The notes: generated by a model from the sequence alone, not told the origin. A stretch of DNA of 64,000 bases from an uncultured Clostridia bacterium (GCA_934462715.1 CAKSIJ010000001.1:62001-126000), one strand, 5' to 3'; counted from the stretch's first letter, positions 36,401 to 47,000 are shown. Numbers and translations: made by a program.

Positions 36401-36737
36401 GATCATATGTACCGCCGGCAACAGTTATAATAACCTGATTTTTGCTCTTGTCGATAGAATCCGCTGCGCTTATTGCGGCGCTCAGATTTGCATATGTGTT
36501 TGCTTCGCCCACCTTGCTGCGGTCTACATACAGATTAACTGCGTTTTCAGCCTCTGTATCTGATTTTTTGTCAGTTGCGCCGGTTTGATCTTCTTCCGCC
36601 GTTTGTGCATTTTCCTGCACCGTTTGAGTGATTTCCTGTGCCGTATCGGTTTCTGCGGAGTTATTCTCCGCAAAAACCGCACTGGTTGAATTTAAAATCA
36701 AAAGACACGAAATCAAAAAGCTTATTTTTTTCTTCAT
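33471..36737 (-). CDS. Secreted right-handed beta-helix protein, GH141-like, with Fn3-like and LamG-like domains (1088 aa)
   Basis: A signal peptide (1-23, ending VFA) and an acidic, Thr/Gln-rich linker (24-66) precede the beta-helix entry LYVDRS...GGTYDLNDTITF near 69-120. A TEARYPN motif follows near 215, and helix turns with many Asn/Asp ladders run to about 720. A fibronectin-III-like sandwich sits at about 760-840 and a LamG-like domain at about 930-1088. The ARYPN element and overall order resemble GH120/GH141-type helices. The precise activity is unknown. The GGGAGG site immediately follows the stop of the preceding gene (gap 21 nt). It is the last gene of locus 2 before the terminator. 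Confidence 0.84.
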   Translation of the reverse strand: MKKKISFLISCLLILNSTSAVFAENNSAETDTAQEITQTVQENAQTAEEDQTGATDKKSDTEAENAVNLYVDRSKVGEANTYANLSAAISAADSIDKSKNQVIITVAGGTYDLNDTITFKSTNGGSSEYPLIIKAEDGKQVIFEAGKRMSGTKITNKDKQYSRFPNSSKNHIFKIDMSTSNIDLGSIVAGYPNMASSNASGYGGLVELVYDGEVMTEARYPNIGTVKTAENVNSGSSAVSFTTDINEAASWKFDENTRFLAVESSGYLFVGGTVTGYDAATKKFSWSTNRAGGGTIPTGTRVSFRNAPEFLDQPGEYYIDVTSKAIYFYPPDETFSHETRLVSMKQPIVKFDKAKNIVLDGITFQNGNETGIVFDESDNCALKNCTVKNISGSGIKVNTSSNIKINSTTIHDIGLAAIQLTDGGNYKNLVSSGNVIENCDIYSVGRLSQVSGRGIGISYETGTVVRNNRIHDVTHEGIVLERGTICTVENNEIYDCVNDTYDAGAIYSGGAQARGVGNVYKNNYIHDIRLSEDATGGAVVGLYWDDQIAGQTSVGNIFANNAFGMLIGGGDWNTIKNNIFYKSNASLTYDSRGEGWQKAIDGQNILTTIGSDIGNTNVLWNTTFPYIAKLYEYAKANNVEKLNAPDEATVTDNLIIKTGDFSLADSVKNNALDISNNYKAAETEEVISFEDPDNFNFNYPSDTKVAQVPDFEYIDFSKIGMTAEKELGKAQLLAPKNGAINVEGNNVVLRWKDSAGANKYRLQISMDKEFEALIYDEIIKGRKVQLDNLKYNKTFYWRVQPIIASKSEQGGAFSDCFEFTTAKSEAKDTKALSKLLSDLGNGWKKVPEGKRAGMYEHGAIDELAETVDEAETILYNSASKMYEVKNVAAKLQAAIKTFDDKMNVDTVDLGGWIKDESNWKINGPNNFNNGMLCLGKGHDNAVYNGQQLSRGQLLKFKAKFDLAGYEGWGFNQEHETAYFWASTGYSIVIKRDAFEVQKRAKSNGTVLVSIPKTFANEESICTSGVWYTVETGVLSTVMGPRIIVKIDGKTVVDYVDTEELICDELGYFSFLDASGSTGTYLAPADYTE

Positions 36738-36758
36738 ATATCAATCGCCTCCCGTCAA

Positions 36759-39700
36759 TCAGTTGTAGTTTCTGACAATTACCAGTGTTTCGTCAAATGC
36801 CGAAACAACGTAATCGCCAACTCGTATATCCGAAAAAGCTCCCTCTGTTACCGGGTTTCTTGAAGCTTTTTTATCCAGAATAACAACCTTATCCTTTGTA
36901 TAGGTATTGTTGCCGATTGTTAGCTTTCTGTAATACTCCGAACCGTCATTTACAAAGAATACACGGCTGTCTATGCTCTTTTCAACTATTCCCTTTGTAA
37001 CACACATTTCCTGCCACTGGCTCGGTCCTGTTCTTTTGAGCATTTCCGTTGCCAAAGGCGACGGATTTACATATGTACAGCTCATTTCCGGTTTTCCGGT
37101 TTCGGGATTTATATCTCCCAGATTTCTTGCAAGCAGACAGAAGCCGTTAATCTTACCCGATTCCTTACTTTTTGAAACCAAGATTATATCTCCGGGCTTA
37201 AGCTCTTCAATCGGAATATTTGAGTATTGAGCCTGTGCCGATATTGTTTCGCTCGATGATTTGCTTATAGTGTAGCTCACAAGGTCAGAATTCTCAAATG
37301 TAAACTCTTGCTCTTTGCCTATTCTCCATGTTCTTGCTGCTTGTATATTGGCATAAAGCTTTATGCTGTATGTGATTTCATCTTTTACGGAATCGTAATG
37401 AAGCTCCGGCTCCTCCATTACAACAGCAGTGCCTGTTTCTTCTTTTTTACCGGAATTGCCGCCCTCATCGGTAACATATCTGATTAACAACCCTACCGTT
37501 CCGGTGCTGTTAACGTCATAAAACTCAATGTTGTTCCAAGTACCTCCCGGTAATGAGGTACTGTATATTCCCTCATAAGCCTTATACTGGTCATCATCAG
37601 CCGATGTATCGGACGGAATAATCAAATACACTCCGTTTATGTTATTGTTTGCAACATTGTACCAATATCCTACATTATAGCCGTAAATACCGCTGCCTCC
37701 GACATTTGAGAAATTCTTCATAAATATGCTCTTGTCTATAAAGAAATCCAGATCCTTTTCTATCTGATTGTACGCAGTTTTGGTATTTGAACCGTCAGCA
37801 ATGTATAATTCATTTATTTTGTTGTCGGCATTTACAGTAAATTTAACCGGCTTTGCGTTGAATGATCCGCCGTCCATTACGGCAAGCTTTTCCTTTGTAA
37901 GCTTCTTAGCAAAGTATGTGCTTGTACTTAGCTTTCCTTCATTCCATTTTTTGTGAACGCTGACCTTGTCGGCAAGTCCGAGCTTTAACATTTCGTTTTC
38001 CTGTGTGAATATCTTTGCAAAATATTCGTCACTGTCCTCGTCCTGTATCAGCTTTACAATATAGCCGTACTTCAAGCCCTCTGCATATGTATTTACGGTA
38101 AAGCTTACTATCTTATTATACTTATCCAAAGACGCAGATACGTTTGAGCCTGTAGGCGGAAGCTTAAAGTCGACCATATCCGGGAACTTTTCATTAAGCT
38201 TTTTAAAGGTTTCGGAAAGCTCATATATTTCATCTCCGATTTTTATTCCCTCATTCCCCGACTTACTGCCGTTAACCTTTCCTGTCACACTGACGCTCAT
38301 TATTTCTATTGAAATATAAGTTGAGTTATCGGTATCGGCATACATAACTCCGTCTTTAAACACAACTCTTGACGGCGCAACCATTAAAAGCATATCCTTT
38401 GAAAGGTCTGCATATGAGCTTTTTACACCGCCGTTTGTTATTGTAACGCTCTCATCATCAAGCTGAATGTTCGGCTGTATTGTAAATTCGTCAAAAAGCT
38501 TTGGATCGGTTGTGTTTATAACTCCTACCTTATAATAAACATAAGACTTTATGCTTACCACTTCATAACCGGACTTGCGGTCGTTGCTGATAAAGGTAAT
38601 TTCTCCGCTGTCAGGTATAAGCAGCTGCTTTTTGATATGCTCGTAGTCAACCACAACGCCGTTGAAAACTATATTTGCCGTCTTTGGTATTTCAATATAT
38701 TTTTCCTTGCTGCTTTCGTCCTCGGTATAGTAAAGTCTGTTTAAGCTGTCATCATATTTTTCAATATTTCCCGACAGCAGCGTAAACGTTTCGTTATAAT
38801 CATCAAGCTCCATAATAGCTTTTGCATATACTGTATCGTCCTTATCGTAGAACACACGCACCTTTTTGCCCAAAAGAGCGTCCAGCTCAGATACTGTCAT
38901 TATATCGCCGAATACGTAATTGTCGTCGCCGATTTTCAAATAACTCTCGGCAACCGCTCCGCTTTGCGAATATAATGAGGTTTTTGAGTTTGCGGTGACG
39001 ATTCCGTCGCTGTAATCGAGGTTCATTTCGTTTAACATATAGCTTGTGGTGTCGTTAACCTCTCTGAAATCGGTCATTACAACGCTGTCTGCGTCAAGCA
39101 TATTGTAAAGCAGTATAACTGCGTCCTCTCCGTTCACAACTGAGTTTCCGACAGCAGAAATACCTTTTAACAGTTTTTTCTCCGAAGCTTTGCTGATATA
39201 ATAAGCTTCTCCCTTATCGTCATATTGGGTTTTTATAAAGTCATAACCCAGTATTCTTACCATTATTCCGCAAGCCCAGCCTACAGTTATGTCGGAGTCG
39301 GGAGAGAATATTCCTCCGCCCACTCCGATAACGGCGCCCTTATTTATAAGACTTGCAACCGCATGATAACATTCCATATCAGAGGTCACGTCATGGAATC
39401 TGTAGTGTCCCTCCTCCTCGGAATAATCGCCGCCGTAATTTATCAGGTTTGCCATGTATTCTGAAAACTTTGCTCTTGATACCGTGCCGAAATAGTCAAA
39501 TTCACTGTCCTGAATAATTCCGAGCTGGTTTAAAACCTGCATTTTTGACTCTGTACCCTTTTTCAGAGTTTTTTCATCAGGTTTATCCTCCGGTTTGCTG
39601 TCATTTGCGTTATTTTCGCCGTTTTCGCCCTGATTGTCATTATCTTCCTTGTTTTTCTCGGCAATCTTCTTTAAAAGATCTTCATAAAATGACTGAGCTT

Positions 39701-39899
39701 CCTCTTCGGTACATTCATAATCGTCCTGCAAAGCGGTCAGTATTTCTATGTTCTTATCCTCTGCGTCCGCAACCGTACCGTAATCGTTTACACAGTTTTC
39801 AAGATAAGATGTAACTCCGCTTTCGTCATATGCCAAAGCGGTCAGCGGTGACAGGGTCATCGCCGCAAGAGTTATAGCTGCAATAATTCTTTTATTCAC
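36759..39899 (-). CDS. Large secreted SLH-like surface protein (1046 aa, GTG start)
   Basis: I chose GTG 39899, which has GGAGG 9 nt upstream; a farther ATG at 39947 would overlap the upstream gene. A signal peptide ends near ALA. A charged linker rich in Asn, Glu and Lys (about 75-115) follows, then three degenerate SLH-like units (about 115-275; SRAKFSEYM, TVGWACGIMV, GEDAVILLY). The body is about 750 residues of short beta strands, partly in recurring K-x-I/V-x-V-F patterns, with no enzyme motif. It parallels the 1034-aa protein of locus 1 in length and order. I do not recognise the body domain; an S-layer-like or glycan-holding role is the best guess. Confidence 0.82.
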   Translation of the reverse strand: MNKRIIAAITLAAMTLSPLTALAYDESGVTSYLENCVNDYGTVADAEDKNIEILTALQDDYECTEEEAQSFYEDLLKKIAEKNKEDNDNQGENGENNANDSKPEDKPDEKTLKKGTESKMQVLNQLGIIQDSEFDYFGTVSRAKFSEYMANLINYGGDYSEEEGHYRFHDVTSDMECYHAVASLINKGAVIGVGGGIFSPDSDITVGWACGIMVRILGYDFIKTQYDDKGEAYYISKASEKKLLKGISAVGNSVVNGEDAVILLYNMLDADSVVMTDFREVNDTTSYMLNEMNLDYSDGIVTANSKTSLYSQSGAVAESYLKIGDDNYVFGDIMTVSELDALLGKKVRVFYDKDDTVYAKAIMELDDYNETFTLLSGNIEKYDDSLNRLYYTEDESSKEKYIEIPKTANIVFNGVVVDYEHIKKQLLIPDSGEITFISNDRKSGYEVVSIKSYVYYKVGVINTTDPKLFDEFTIQPNIQLDDESVTITNGGVKSSYADLSKDMLLMVAPSRVVFKDGVMYADTDNSTYISIEIMSVSVTGKVNGSKSGNEGIKIGDEIYELSETFKKLNEKFPDMVDFKLPPTGSNVSASLDKYNKIVSFTVNTYAEGLKYGYIVKLIQDEDSDEYFAKIFTQENEMLKLGLADKVSVHKKWNEGKLSTSTYFAKKLTKEKLAVMDGGSFNAKPVKFTVNADNKINELYIADGSNTKTAYNQIEKDLDFFIDKSIFMKNFSNVGGSGIYGYNVGYWYNVANNNINGVYLIIPSDTSADDDQYKAYEGIYSTSLPGGTWNNIEFYDVNSTGTVGLLIRYVTDEGGNSGKKEETGTAVVMEEPELHYDSVKDEITYSIKLYANIQAARTWRIGKEQEFTFENSDLVSYTISKSSSETISAQAQYSNIPIEELKPGDIILVSKSKESGKINGFCLLARNLGDINPETGKPEMSCTYVNPSPLATEMLKRTGPSQWQEMCVTKGIVEKSIDSRVFFVNDGSEYYRKLTIGNNTYTKDKVVILDKKASRNPVTEGAFSDIRVGDYVVSAFDETLVIVRNYN

Positions 39900-39918
39900 G
39901 TTAATTGTCCTCCCTCTT

Positions 39919-42900
39919 TTAATAGTTAAAATCAAGAATACCGGCAATCATCTTTGCTGCCTGCGCTCTTGTTACGTTATCCTTAGGTGCGAAACGTCCG
40001 CCGCCTACGCCGTTTATAATCATACATTCTCTCAATATCGACACATTCTTCTTTGCCCAGTCGGAAATTTCATCTTCATCGGCAAACGGGAATATCGTGA
40101 AGTAGTAGTCAAGAGATTTTCCTGCTGCTTCTGCCGCTCTAACAAGTATCGTTGCGATTTCTTCTCTCGTTACGGTTCTGCCTACACCGAAAGTATTATC
40201 TCCGATACCGTTTATAACCTCATTCTGATAGCACAGCTCCACATATTCGGTGTACCATTGCCCCTGTTCAACATCTGAAAAGCTTACCGCTCCGGCTTCA
40301 TCATTTTTTTCAAGCTTGAAAGCTGCCGCAACGATTTTGCAGAGCTCTTCTCTTGTAATAGAAGCGTTCGGATCAAATATTTTTTCTCCCTTGCCCGATA
40401 TTGCTCCGAGCTTGTAAAGCTTGTTTATGCTTTCCTCTGCCCATGCAACGTTATCGAGGTCGTCAAATATTTTCGATGATGACGAATTGTTGTTTTCTTC
40501 ATACCAATCGGGTACGTTGTTTGATATTTCCGGATTTCCGACTGCCGTTCCGGGGATATAGCTGCTGCCGCCGGAGCCTCCTTTGTGTCCGCCGTTTCCG
40601 TTTCCGTCATTACCGCCGGTACTGTTATATTCGCTTTTTGCATAAGCTTCAAATGTGCTTTTCAGCTCCTTGATTGTTTTAACCGAAGCTATCTGCTTCT
40701 GGAGCTTTTCCGCAACCTTTATCTGCTTTGTTTCGGCAAGTCTGTTATATGTAGAATAATCTATATTTGTTATATCGTCATACTTTTTCAAAACCGTGCA
40801 TACGGTTGAATACGAGCTTTGAGCCGAAATATCCTCTCTGATTACTTCAAGATAGAATATATCCGAAACATCTTTAAAGCATTTCGCATTTTTAAGCTTA
40901 CCGACAATATTTTTGCGCTGTGAATCGGTGAAGCTTTCAAAGAATGTTGCGTATGCATTGTTTTCCCGAATGTTCCAGTATTCGTTGGCATGACTTGCCT
41001 TTATTTCATCAATACAGCTTTCGGCATCGCCCCAGATATATATGCTCATTTCAAGAGCGTTGTTGTATATGCTCTTAAAATACGAAACAACATTGTCGTT
41101 TCTGTCGGCATAGGTTTTGTTTTCCAGTATTGCGCCGAAAAGCAGATCTTTGTTTTCAAGACTTGTAAAGCTTGAGTCGAGAATACAAAGCGGATCCTTT
41201 TCAACGTTAAAGATGTCGGCAGCCTCAACAGCCGAAATGCTTGAAGCATTGTCAATCTGCTTTAAGAATGCCTTAACCTCGTCAAGATCCAGATAGTTAA
41301 ATTCTCTCTCGTATGCCGTATCCTCAAAAGGCATTTCAATAACTGCCGTATATCTTCCCTTTTCGGTACCGTCTTTAAGTTTAAAGTTATAGTTAACCTC
41401 GCCGTTTTTGCCTGTCTTTACCGCTTCTGCTCTTATAAGCTTATCTATAGTGTTATCGTCGCCCTTTTTTCGGATTTTAACGATAACAGGAAGTCCCGAT
41501 CGCTTTGTTTTGCTGTAACCGGTAACTTCGACAATTTCTTTTTCCGAATCGTATCCGACTGAAATTTTTGTTTCGTTTTTGGGTGTTATGTCTGTTGTTT
41601 TGGTTTCGCGGGCAAGCGGTTCGGTAATTGGGCTGTTCAGAAGCTTTCCTATGCTTCCGTCCGCATTTTTCTCATACACAGCAATTTCATAGCCGTCATA
41701 TTCCGAAATTTTGCCGGTTCCTACGGCTAAAACAATGCTTTTACTTTCCTTTGCGCCGAGTGTTCCCTCCGTAAATGCCGTAACTTCGCATTTTTTATCC
41801 TTGTAAAGCGAAGCGGCATAATATACATTCAAGCTTTCGCCGGTATTGTTTTTATACAATGCCTTTATTTTGTTTGAAAGCACCTTTTCCACCTCGTACG
41901 AAACAGGGTAATTTTCTGTCGTAAAGCTGAATTTTGTGTCTTCACCGAGCTTTCCTGTAACGGCTGAGGGCTTTGGTATTGCAGAAAGTCCCTTACCGAG
42001 AGTTACGGTATATTTTTCTCCCTTTTCAAGCGGATATTCGGGGGTAATTTTAAGCCTTGTTCCGTCAGCTTCAACCGTTGCCGGTATTTCCTGCTCCGAA
42101 TCGGATATTATTACGTTTCCGTCAACAGTTTCGGTATCAATCGGATTTGAAAATTCAAATTCAAAGCTCTGGTTGACGCTGATGTCGTTTCTTGTTTCAG
42201 GAGTTACGCTTTGTATTGTAAAATCGTTTCCGCACTTTACAACATAAGCTTCTTTTACAAGGTTATTATTTCCCGTGTGGAAATACAGACCGCCGCTCCA
42301 GGAGGAACAGTCAAAATCACCCGTGCCTATCAACTCACCGTTAACATACGATGCATATGACATATATCCCTCGCTCTTGCTATGCTCTGTCGGATTGTCT
42401 ATAACAATATTTACCTGACGCCAGCCGGCAGTTCTGCCTCTGCTTACAAAGTTTGCGCTTTTCGGGGTCGGATACCAGCGCAAGCTGGTTGAATGCCAGC
42501 GATTCAAAACGCCGCCGTAAAAAATCCTATAGTTATAATTGCCATAGTATATATATGAATCGATATCCGTTGTTCCCGTATCGTAAATCATGAATGAAGC
42601 AATGTGCGGTGTTGTTACATCCATATCAATTTTGTTCAAAGCATATTGATCGTTATATTCCGGAAAACCGTAGTATGACATATATACATAATCTCTCATC
42701 CCGGTAAAGTCCTCAACTCTGCCCAGATAATTTGTAGGCTTGTCAAGCACAAAATTTCCCGATTCGTTTTTATCGCTGACAACCGTTAGTATAAACTGCA
42801 GTGAAGTCGAGCCTTTGGTTGCTGTCAGCACCGTAAAACCCGAAGAAACAGCCGTTATCATGCCGTTATCGTCAACCTCTGCAACCGCCGGTTCCGAGGA

Positions 42901-44025
42901 TTTAAAGGTATATCCCTCAAGATTTGATTTGGTTCTTTTAATGCTGCCAACAGTATTCCCTTTCTGTCCGTCGCTTACCTCATATATCACAATCTGCTGT
43001 GTTTCTCCCGGCTGCATAAGAGTTGATGTTTCCGATATGTCGGCAGAGGCTGTGCTCATGTGCAGCTCCTTATCCTGTGCGTAACCTTTATACCAACCCT
43101 TGGTATCGGCATAGGGCTTTATCGTATCATGCTTTTCAAGCTTTACGTCATCAATATAATAAATATCATAATTAGCCTTATCATTCTGCTTTGATAAGCC
43201 GTCCGGGAACATAATTTCCAGATCTTCAAGCGCATGATTGTATATAAACGTAAGAGAAATATCCTGCCAGTCGCTTTCTATGCCGACTTTAGCAGATTGC
43301 GGTCTTGCTATCGGGTAATATCTGTCGGTGTTATCTTTTGACAGTATGTTTATGTAGCTTTTTGCTCCCGTCTTTATTCTCTCGCCCTTTATCTTACAGC
43401 TTACGGTGTAGCACTCTCCATATGCAATATCGGAATAAAACTCTTCAAGCGGAATTGCTATTTTAATTTTATTGTTTGATGGATGAGTTTTTGTATCGTA
43501 TTCAAACTTAACGCTTCCTCCGCCGTTTCCGGTTGCGTCAACCGATGAATCAAAGCTTATCTTTCCGTCCGGATTTGTCCAGTCCGCAAGCTCAGATTCG
43601 TTATCAAAAGTATAGCTGCCGCCGCCCTTTACAAAGCTTGATTCAACAGGCGCGCTCATCAATACCGGATTATCCTCTGTTTCACTGCCCGATTCTGCCG
43701 ACGGCTCGGATTCTTGCTCATTCTTATCGGCTTCCTCCGGTTTTGTTTCTTCGTTTTTGCCGCTATCTTCGCTATCCTCCTGTTCTCCGCCGTTTTCATC
43801 CGCAGTTTCATCATCGGATTCGGTTGAGTTCGTTTCTTCCGTTTTGGTATTTTCGGTATTCTCCGAATTTTCTGTGTTTTCGATTTCTTTCCCTTTTTCA
43901 TTTTCGGAAATAATCTCGTCAACCGACATTACCTGTTCATTTTCCGCTTCCGCTCCGGCGATAACTCCGCCAACGCTTTGTGCTGCCAATGTGCAGACAA
44001 TCAATAAGGTTACAATTTTTTTCAT
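39919..44025 (-). CDS. SLH-anchored multi-domain surface protein (1368 aa)
   Basis: A signal peptide (about 1-25) is followed by a highly acidic Glu/Asn/Ser/Thr-rich stretch (about 28-125), then a CBM-like sandwich (about 135-290), a Big_2-like Ig domain introduced by DISET (about 335-415), a LamG-like domain (about 420-600), a Big_5-like domain (about 600-700) and further Ig-like domains. A helical region (about 900-1140), a Gly/Asn/Ser linker and three SLH repeats (about 1180-1368; TREELCK, TREEIAT, TRAQAAK) close the protein. The SLH triplet should bind the cell wall, projecting the binding domains outward. The start has AAAGGAG. It is probably the main wall anchor of locus 2. Confidence 0.88.
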   Translation of the reverse strand: MKKIVTLLIVCTLAAQSVGGVIAGAEAENEQVMSVDEIISENEKGKEIENTENSENTENTKTEETNSTESDDETADENGGEQEDSEDSGKNEETKPEEADKNEQESEPSAESGSETEDNPVLMSAPVESSFVKGGGSYTFDNESELADWTNPDGKISFDSSVDATGNGGGSVKFEYDTKTHPSNNKIKIAIPLEEFYSDIAYGECYTVSCKIKGERIKTGAKSYINILSKDNTDRYYPIARPQSAKVGIESDWQDISLTFIYNHALEDLEIMFPDGLSKQNDKANYDIYYIDDVKLEKHDTIKPYADTKGWYKGYAQDKELHMSTASADISETSTLMQPGETQQIVIYEVSDGQKGNTVGSIKRTKSNLEGYTFKSSEPAVAEVDDNGMITAVSSGFTVLTATKGSTSLQFILTVVSDKNESGNFVLDKPTNYLGRVEDFTGMRDYVYMSYYGFPEYNDQYALNKIDMDVTTPHIASFMIYDTGTTDIDSYIYYGNYNYRIFYGGVLNRWHSTSLRWYPTPKSANFVSRGRTAGWRQVNIVIDNPTEHSKSEGYMSYASYVNGELIGTGDFDCSSWSGGLYFHTGNNNLVKEAYVVKCGNDFTIQSVTPETRNDISVNQSFEFEFSNPIDTETVDGNVIISDSEQEIPATVEADGTRLKITPEYPLEKGEKYTVTLGKGLSAIPKPSAVTGKLGEDTKFSFTTENYPVSYEVEKVLSNKIKALYKNNTGESLNVYYAASLYKDKKCEVTAFTEGTLGAKESKSIVLAVGTGKISEYDGYEIAVYEKNADGSIGKLLNSPITEPLARETKTTDITPKNETKISVGYDSEKEIVEVTGYSKTKRSGLPVIVKIRKKGDDNTIDKLIRAEAVKTGKNGEVNYNFKLKDGTEKGRYTAVIEMPFEDTAYEREFNYLDLDEVKAFLKQIDNASSISAVEAADIFNVEKDPLCILDSSFTSLENKDLLFGAILENKTYADRNDNVVSYFKSIYNNALEMSIYIWGDAESCIDEIKASHANEYWNIRENNAYATFFESFTDSQRKNIVGKLKNAKCFKDVSDIFYLEVIREDISAQSSYSTVCTVLKKYDDITNIDYSTYNRLAETKQIKVAEKLQKQIASVKTIKELKSTFEAYAKSEYNSTGGNDGNGNGGHKGGSGGSSYIPGTAVGNPEISNNVPDWYEENNNSSSSKIFDDLDNVAWAEESINKLYKLGAISGKGEKIFDPNASITREELCKIVAAAFKLEKNDEAGAVSFSDVEQGQWYTEYVELCYQNEVINGIGDNTFGVGRTVTREEIATILVRAAEAAGKSLDYYFTIFPFADEDEISDWAKKNVSILRECMIINGVGGGRFAPKDNVTRAQAAKMIAGILDFNY

Positions 44026-44054
44026 ACAAATCTCCTTTCCGATTTTACTCGTTT

Positions 44055-44078
44055 GGGGCTGCTTTTCGGAGCAGCCCC
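44055..44078 (-). other. Intercistronic stem-loop without U tract
   Basis: GGGGCTGC (44055-44062) pairs with GCAGCCCC (44071-44078). It sits between the beta-helix gene and the SLH gene and has no following U run, so mRNA processing or 3' end protection is more likely than termination. Confidence 0.55.
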
Positions 44079-44094
44079 GGTTGTCCTTTAAATT

Positions 44095-47000
44095 TTACTT
44101 GTTGTATGTTGCTTTCGCGCAATACGGAACCATGCTCTCAACGCCGTTCCAGAGATAGCACTCAAGAATATTTGCGTTCTCACATTCTCCGCTTATGGTG
44201 ATTTTTCCGTCAACCGCAGCAGGAATATCGCCAATTACCGTATTGATAAGTTTTCCGTTTTTATCCTTTTCCGCAAGAATTGCTTTACCTGCCAATTGCG
44301 CCTTATCACTGTTGAAAATAAAGCTTACTGTTTTTTTAGCGTTAGCTTCTGATTCAATGTATTTGTCAAAGCTTACTCCCCCGGAAACGGTAAAGCTGTA
44401 AACATTGCTCTTTTGCTCTGCTTTATAATTCTTAGACAAATTCATTGCCGTAACGGTGTAGTAATAAGTTCCGCTTTCGGGAATCCATGCGGTGTCGGTG
44501 TTTGTGTCAAGCCTGTTCTTGTATACTATATCGCTCATATCGGCTGTTCTTGAAATTTCCACTCTGTATGCGCTTGCACCGGATATGCTGCTCCAGATAA
44601 GCTGTACTGTCTTATCCGTCGCATTTACCTTTGCCAATCTTTCAACAGGCATTTCAAGTTCGGTATCATAATCCGCCGCCGAATTTCCTATGCTTGCAAA
44701 TTCAATTCTTTGGAACTGCGGCATATACTTAAACAACTCGGCTGTCTGTTCAAAGTTTCTGTTGTCGAAATCTTCGAACCATGACTTAAATACATCGGTG
44801 GATTCACCCTTATTATCAGCATAAATCTTCTGCAATTTGTCAATCTGATCGGTAGTCCATGACAGATTATCCGATTCAAAATCATCAAGCACATAGGATT
44901 GAGCCGTTTCGGGTATGAAATCCTTGCCGCTTTCGGGGATTGTCATGTAAACTTCCTTTATATATGTCGGAAGTCCGTTTACCGGCATTGAAGCTACAAT
45001 ACTGATTTTTTCGCCGTTGGTAACCGCTACGGTGCAGAGCTTAACTCCGTCATGATACCATGTAAGTTTTCCGCTGTCGTCAAGCATACCCGTTACCTGA
45101 TGCCAGCCTGCGTATCTTTTTCTTCTGCCGCCGGTATTGGTTATTTCGTATTGTCCGGGTATCCATCTATCCGACATTGTGATAGCACGTCTGTCATTGC
45201 CAAATTGGAATCCTGCGCTCACGCTTCCGTTATTGTTGTTTGACAAAAGACCGCTGTCGAAATATTTGTAGCTGAATGTCATACCGGGCTGTGCCGTTAT
45301 ATCCGTCTGCTTTGACGATTCGGAATAAGGTCTTAAAACCTCGCCGTTATATATCGGATCATCATCCTTTACATAACCGTCCGTTCCGTTAAAGCCGTAA
45401 ACACTTTCATTATCAGAAACAACCGTAACATACATACTTGCGGTATTTTCGTTTACATCGGTAACTGTAATTTTCGCATTACCCGAAGCGACCGCTTTGA
45501 TCTTTCCGTCGACAATTTCAGCTGCTGCGGTATTATCCGATACTGCCGAACCGATTTGAACTGTCTGTGCATTGAATTTAAGTTCATCGCCGGAAATTAT
45601 GCCGTCACCGTCATTATCTGTTGTTTCTGCCGTTATAACGCTTGCTTTGATTTCTGTTTCGTCACCTGTCTTTAATACAGACTTTGTTTCCGACAAATCA
45701 AGCTTTGCCGATTCGTACTTATATGTTGCAGCTGTGTAAATATCGTTAAGGCTCGGAGTAGGTAACATCTGTTCGGAATACATCACCTTTTCAGCCTTTA
45801 CGTCATCTATATAGAATATATCACCGACAGAGCACTGCGGGAATGAGATGACAGCCGAATTATTGTTATCGTTCGATACCCAGTAGCAGTAGATCTGAAC
45901 CCATTCGCCGGCAGGGATATTAACCTCGCCGTTGCCCTCGACAGTGAACGGGAAATCTCTGTAATGCGTAAGATTGGTCGGATTGTTGTCGGTTGAAATC
46001 TTAACCTTTGCGGCATCGGCAACCTTGTCTGCATAAATCCATGCGCTGATTTTATAAATCTCACCCGGCTTTGCGTTGCTTCCGAGCTGTTTTTTGATTG
46101 CTGTATTTGCAGACTGTTTAATTTCATACTTCATAGCCTTTTCGCCGTTATGTGCCTTTCCGCTGCTGACAGAAGCGTCCTGATACATACTTCCCATCAC
46201 GGACACATTATTTTTATAGGTTGTATTATAACCGGCGGTTTTCGGATTCCACCACACGCCTACCGGGTTCATGTTAAAGCTCTTTTTATCTGCAATTGTG
46301 AGGTTGTTTGTTATTGTAACATTCCACGGCAGACCTGCGTCAAATTTAATTGATTCGTCATATGAAACACTGCCGTTTTCATCTGTTGTTTTTGAATTGA
46401 GATATGCCTTTTCCTTTGCAAGGTCTTTGAGTAAGCCGTCCCAGAACGGATAAGCAGCTTTCCATTTTTCAACGTCATATTTCGGATTTTTCATCAATCT
46501 CTTGAATGATGCCGTTTCGAAAGTATCATGACCTCTTATCCAGCCGCCGATAGTCATTCTTGTGTCGTATGCACCGACATTGCTGTCGATAAACAGGTTA
46601 TTATTCCACGTATTGTCACGGCCGCCGCCTACAAGACCGGCAGACAAGCTGTCTGAAACAATATTATTTTCAACAGTGATTCCCGAGCTTCCGTTATCTG
46701 AATAGATTGCGTAAATTCCGCCCCAGTTCATGTATGACTTTGAAAGATCGTGAATATAGTTGTTTTTAATCTGTATACCTGTGTTTTCAAGGAAATTAAT
46801 TCCGTATACCGCGCCAGCGTCAAACAGTCCTCTTACAACGTTATAGATTTCATTGTTTTCTATAAGCATACCGTTGCTGTTGCTCTTCATGAACACGCCC
46901 TGTGAGGTTGAATCGTGGATAACGTTGTGTTTTACGCTGTTACCCATACCGGCAAGAATAACTCCGCCCTCGTTGGTTGCTTCCTGTGAAAAATCATAGA

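Noticed and set aside
43659..43922. Lys/Arg-rich minus-strand frame within the acidic linker region
   Set aside because: It is an alternative frame of the Glu/Asn-rich coding sequence, with no start signals of its own.
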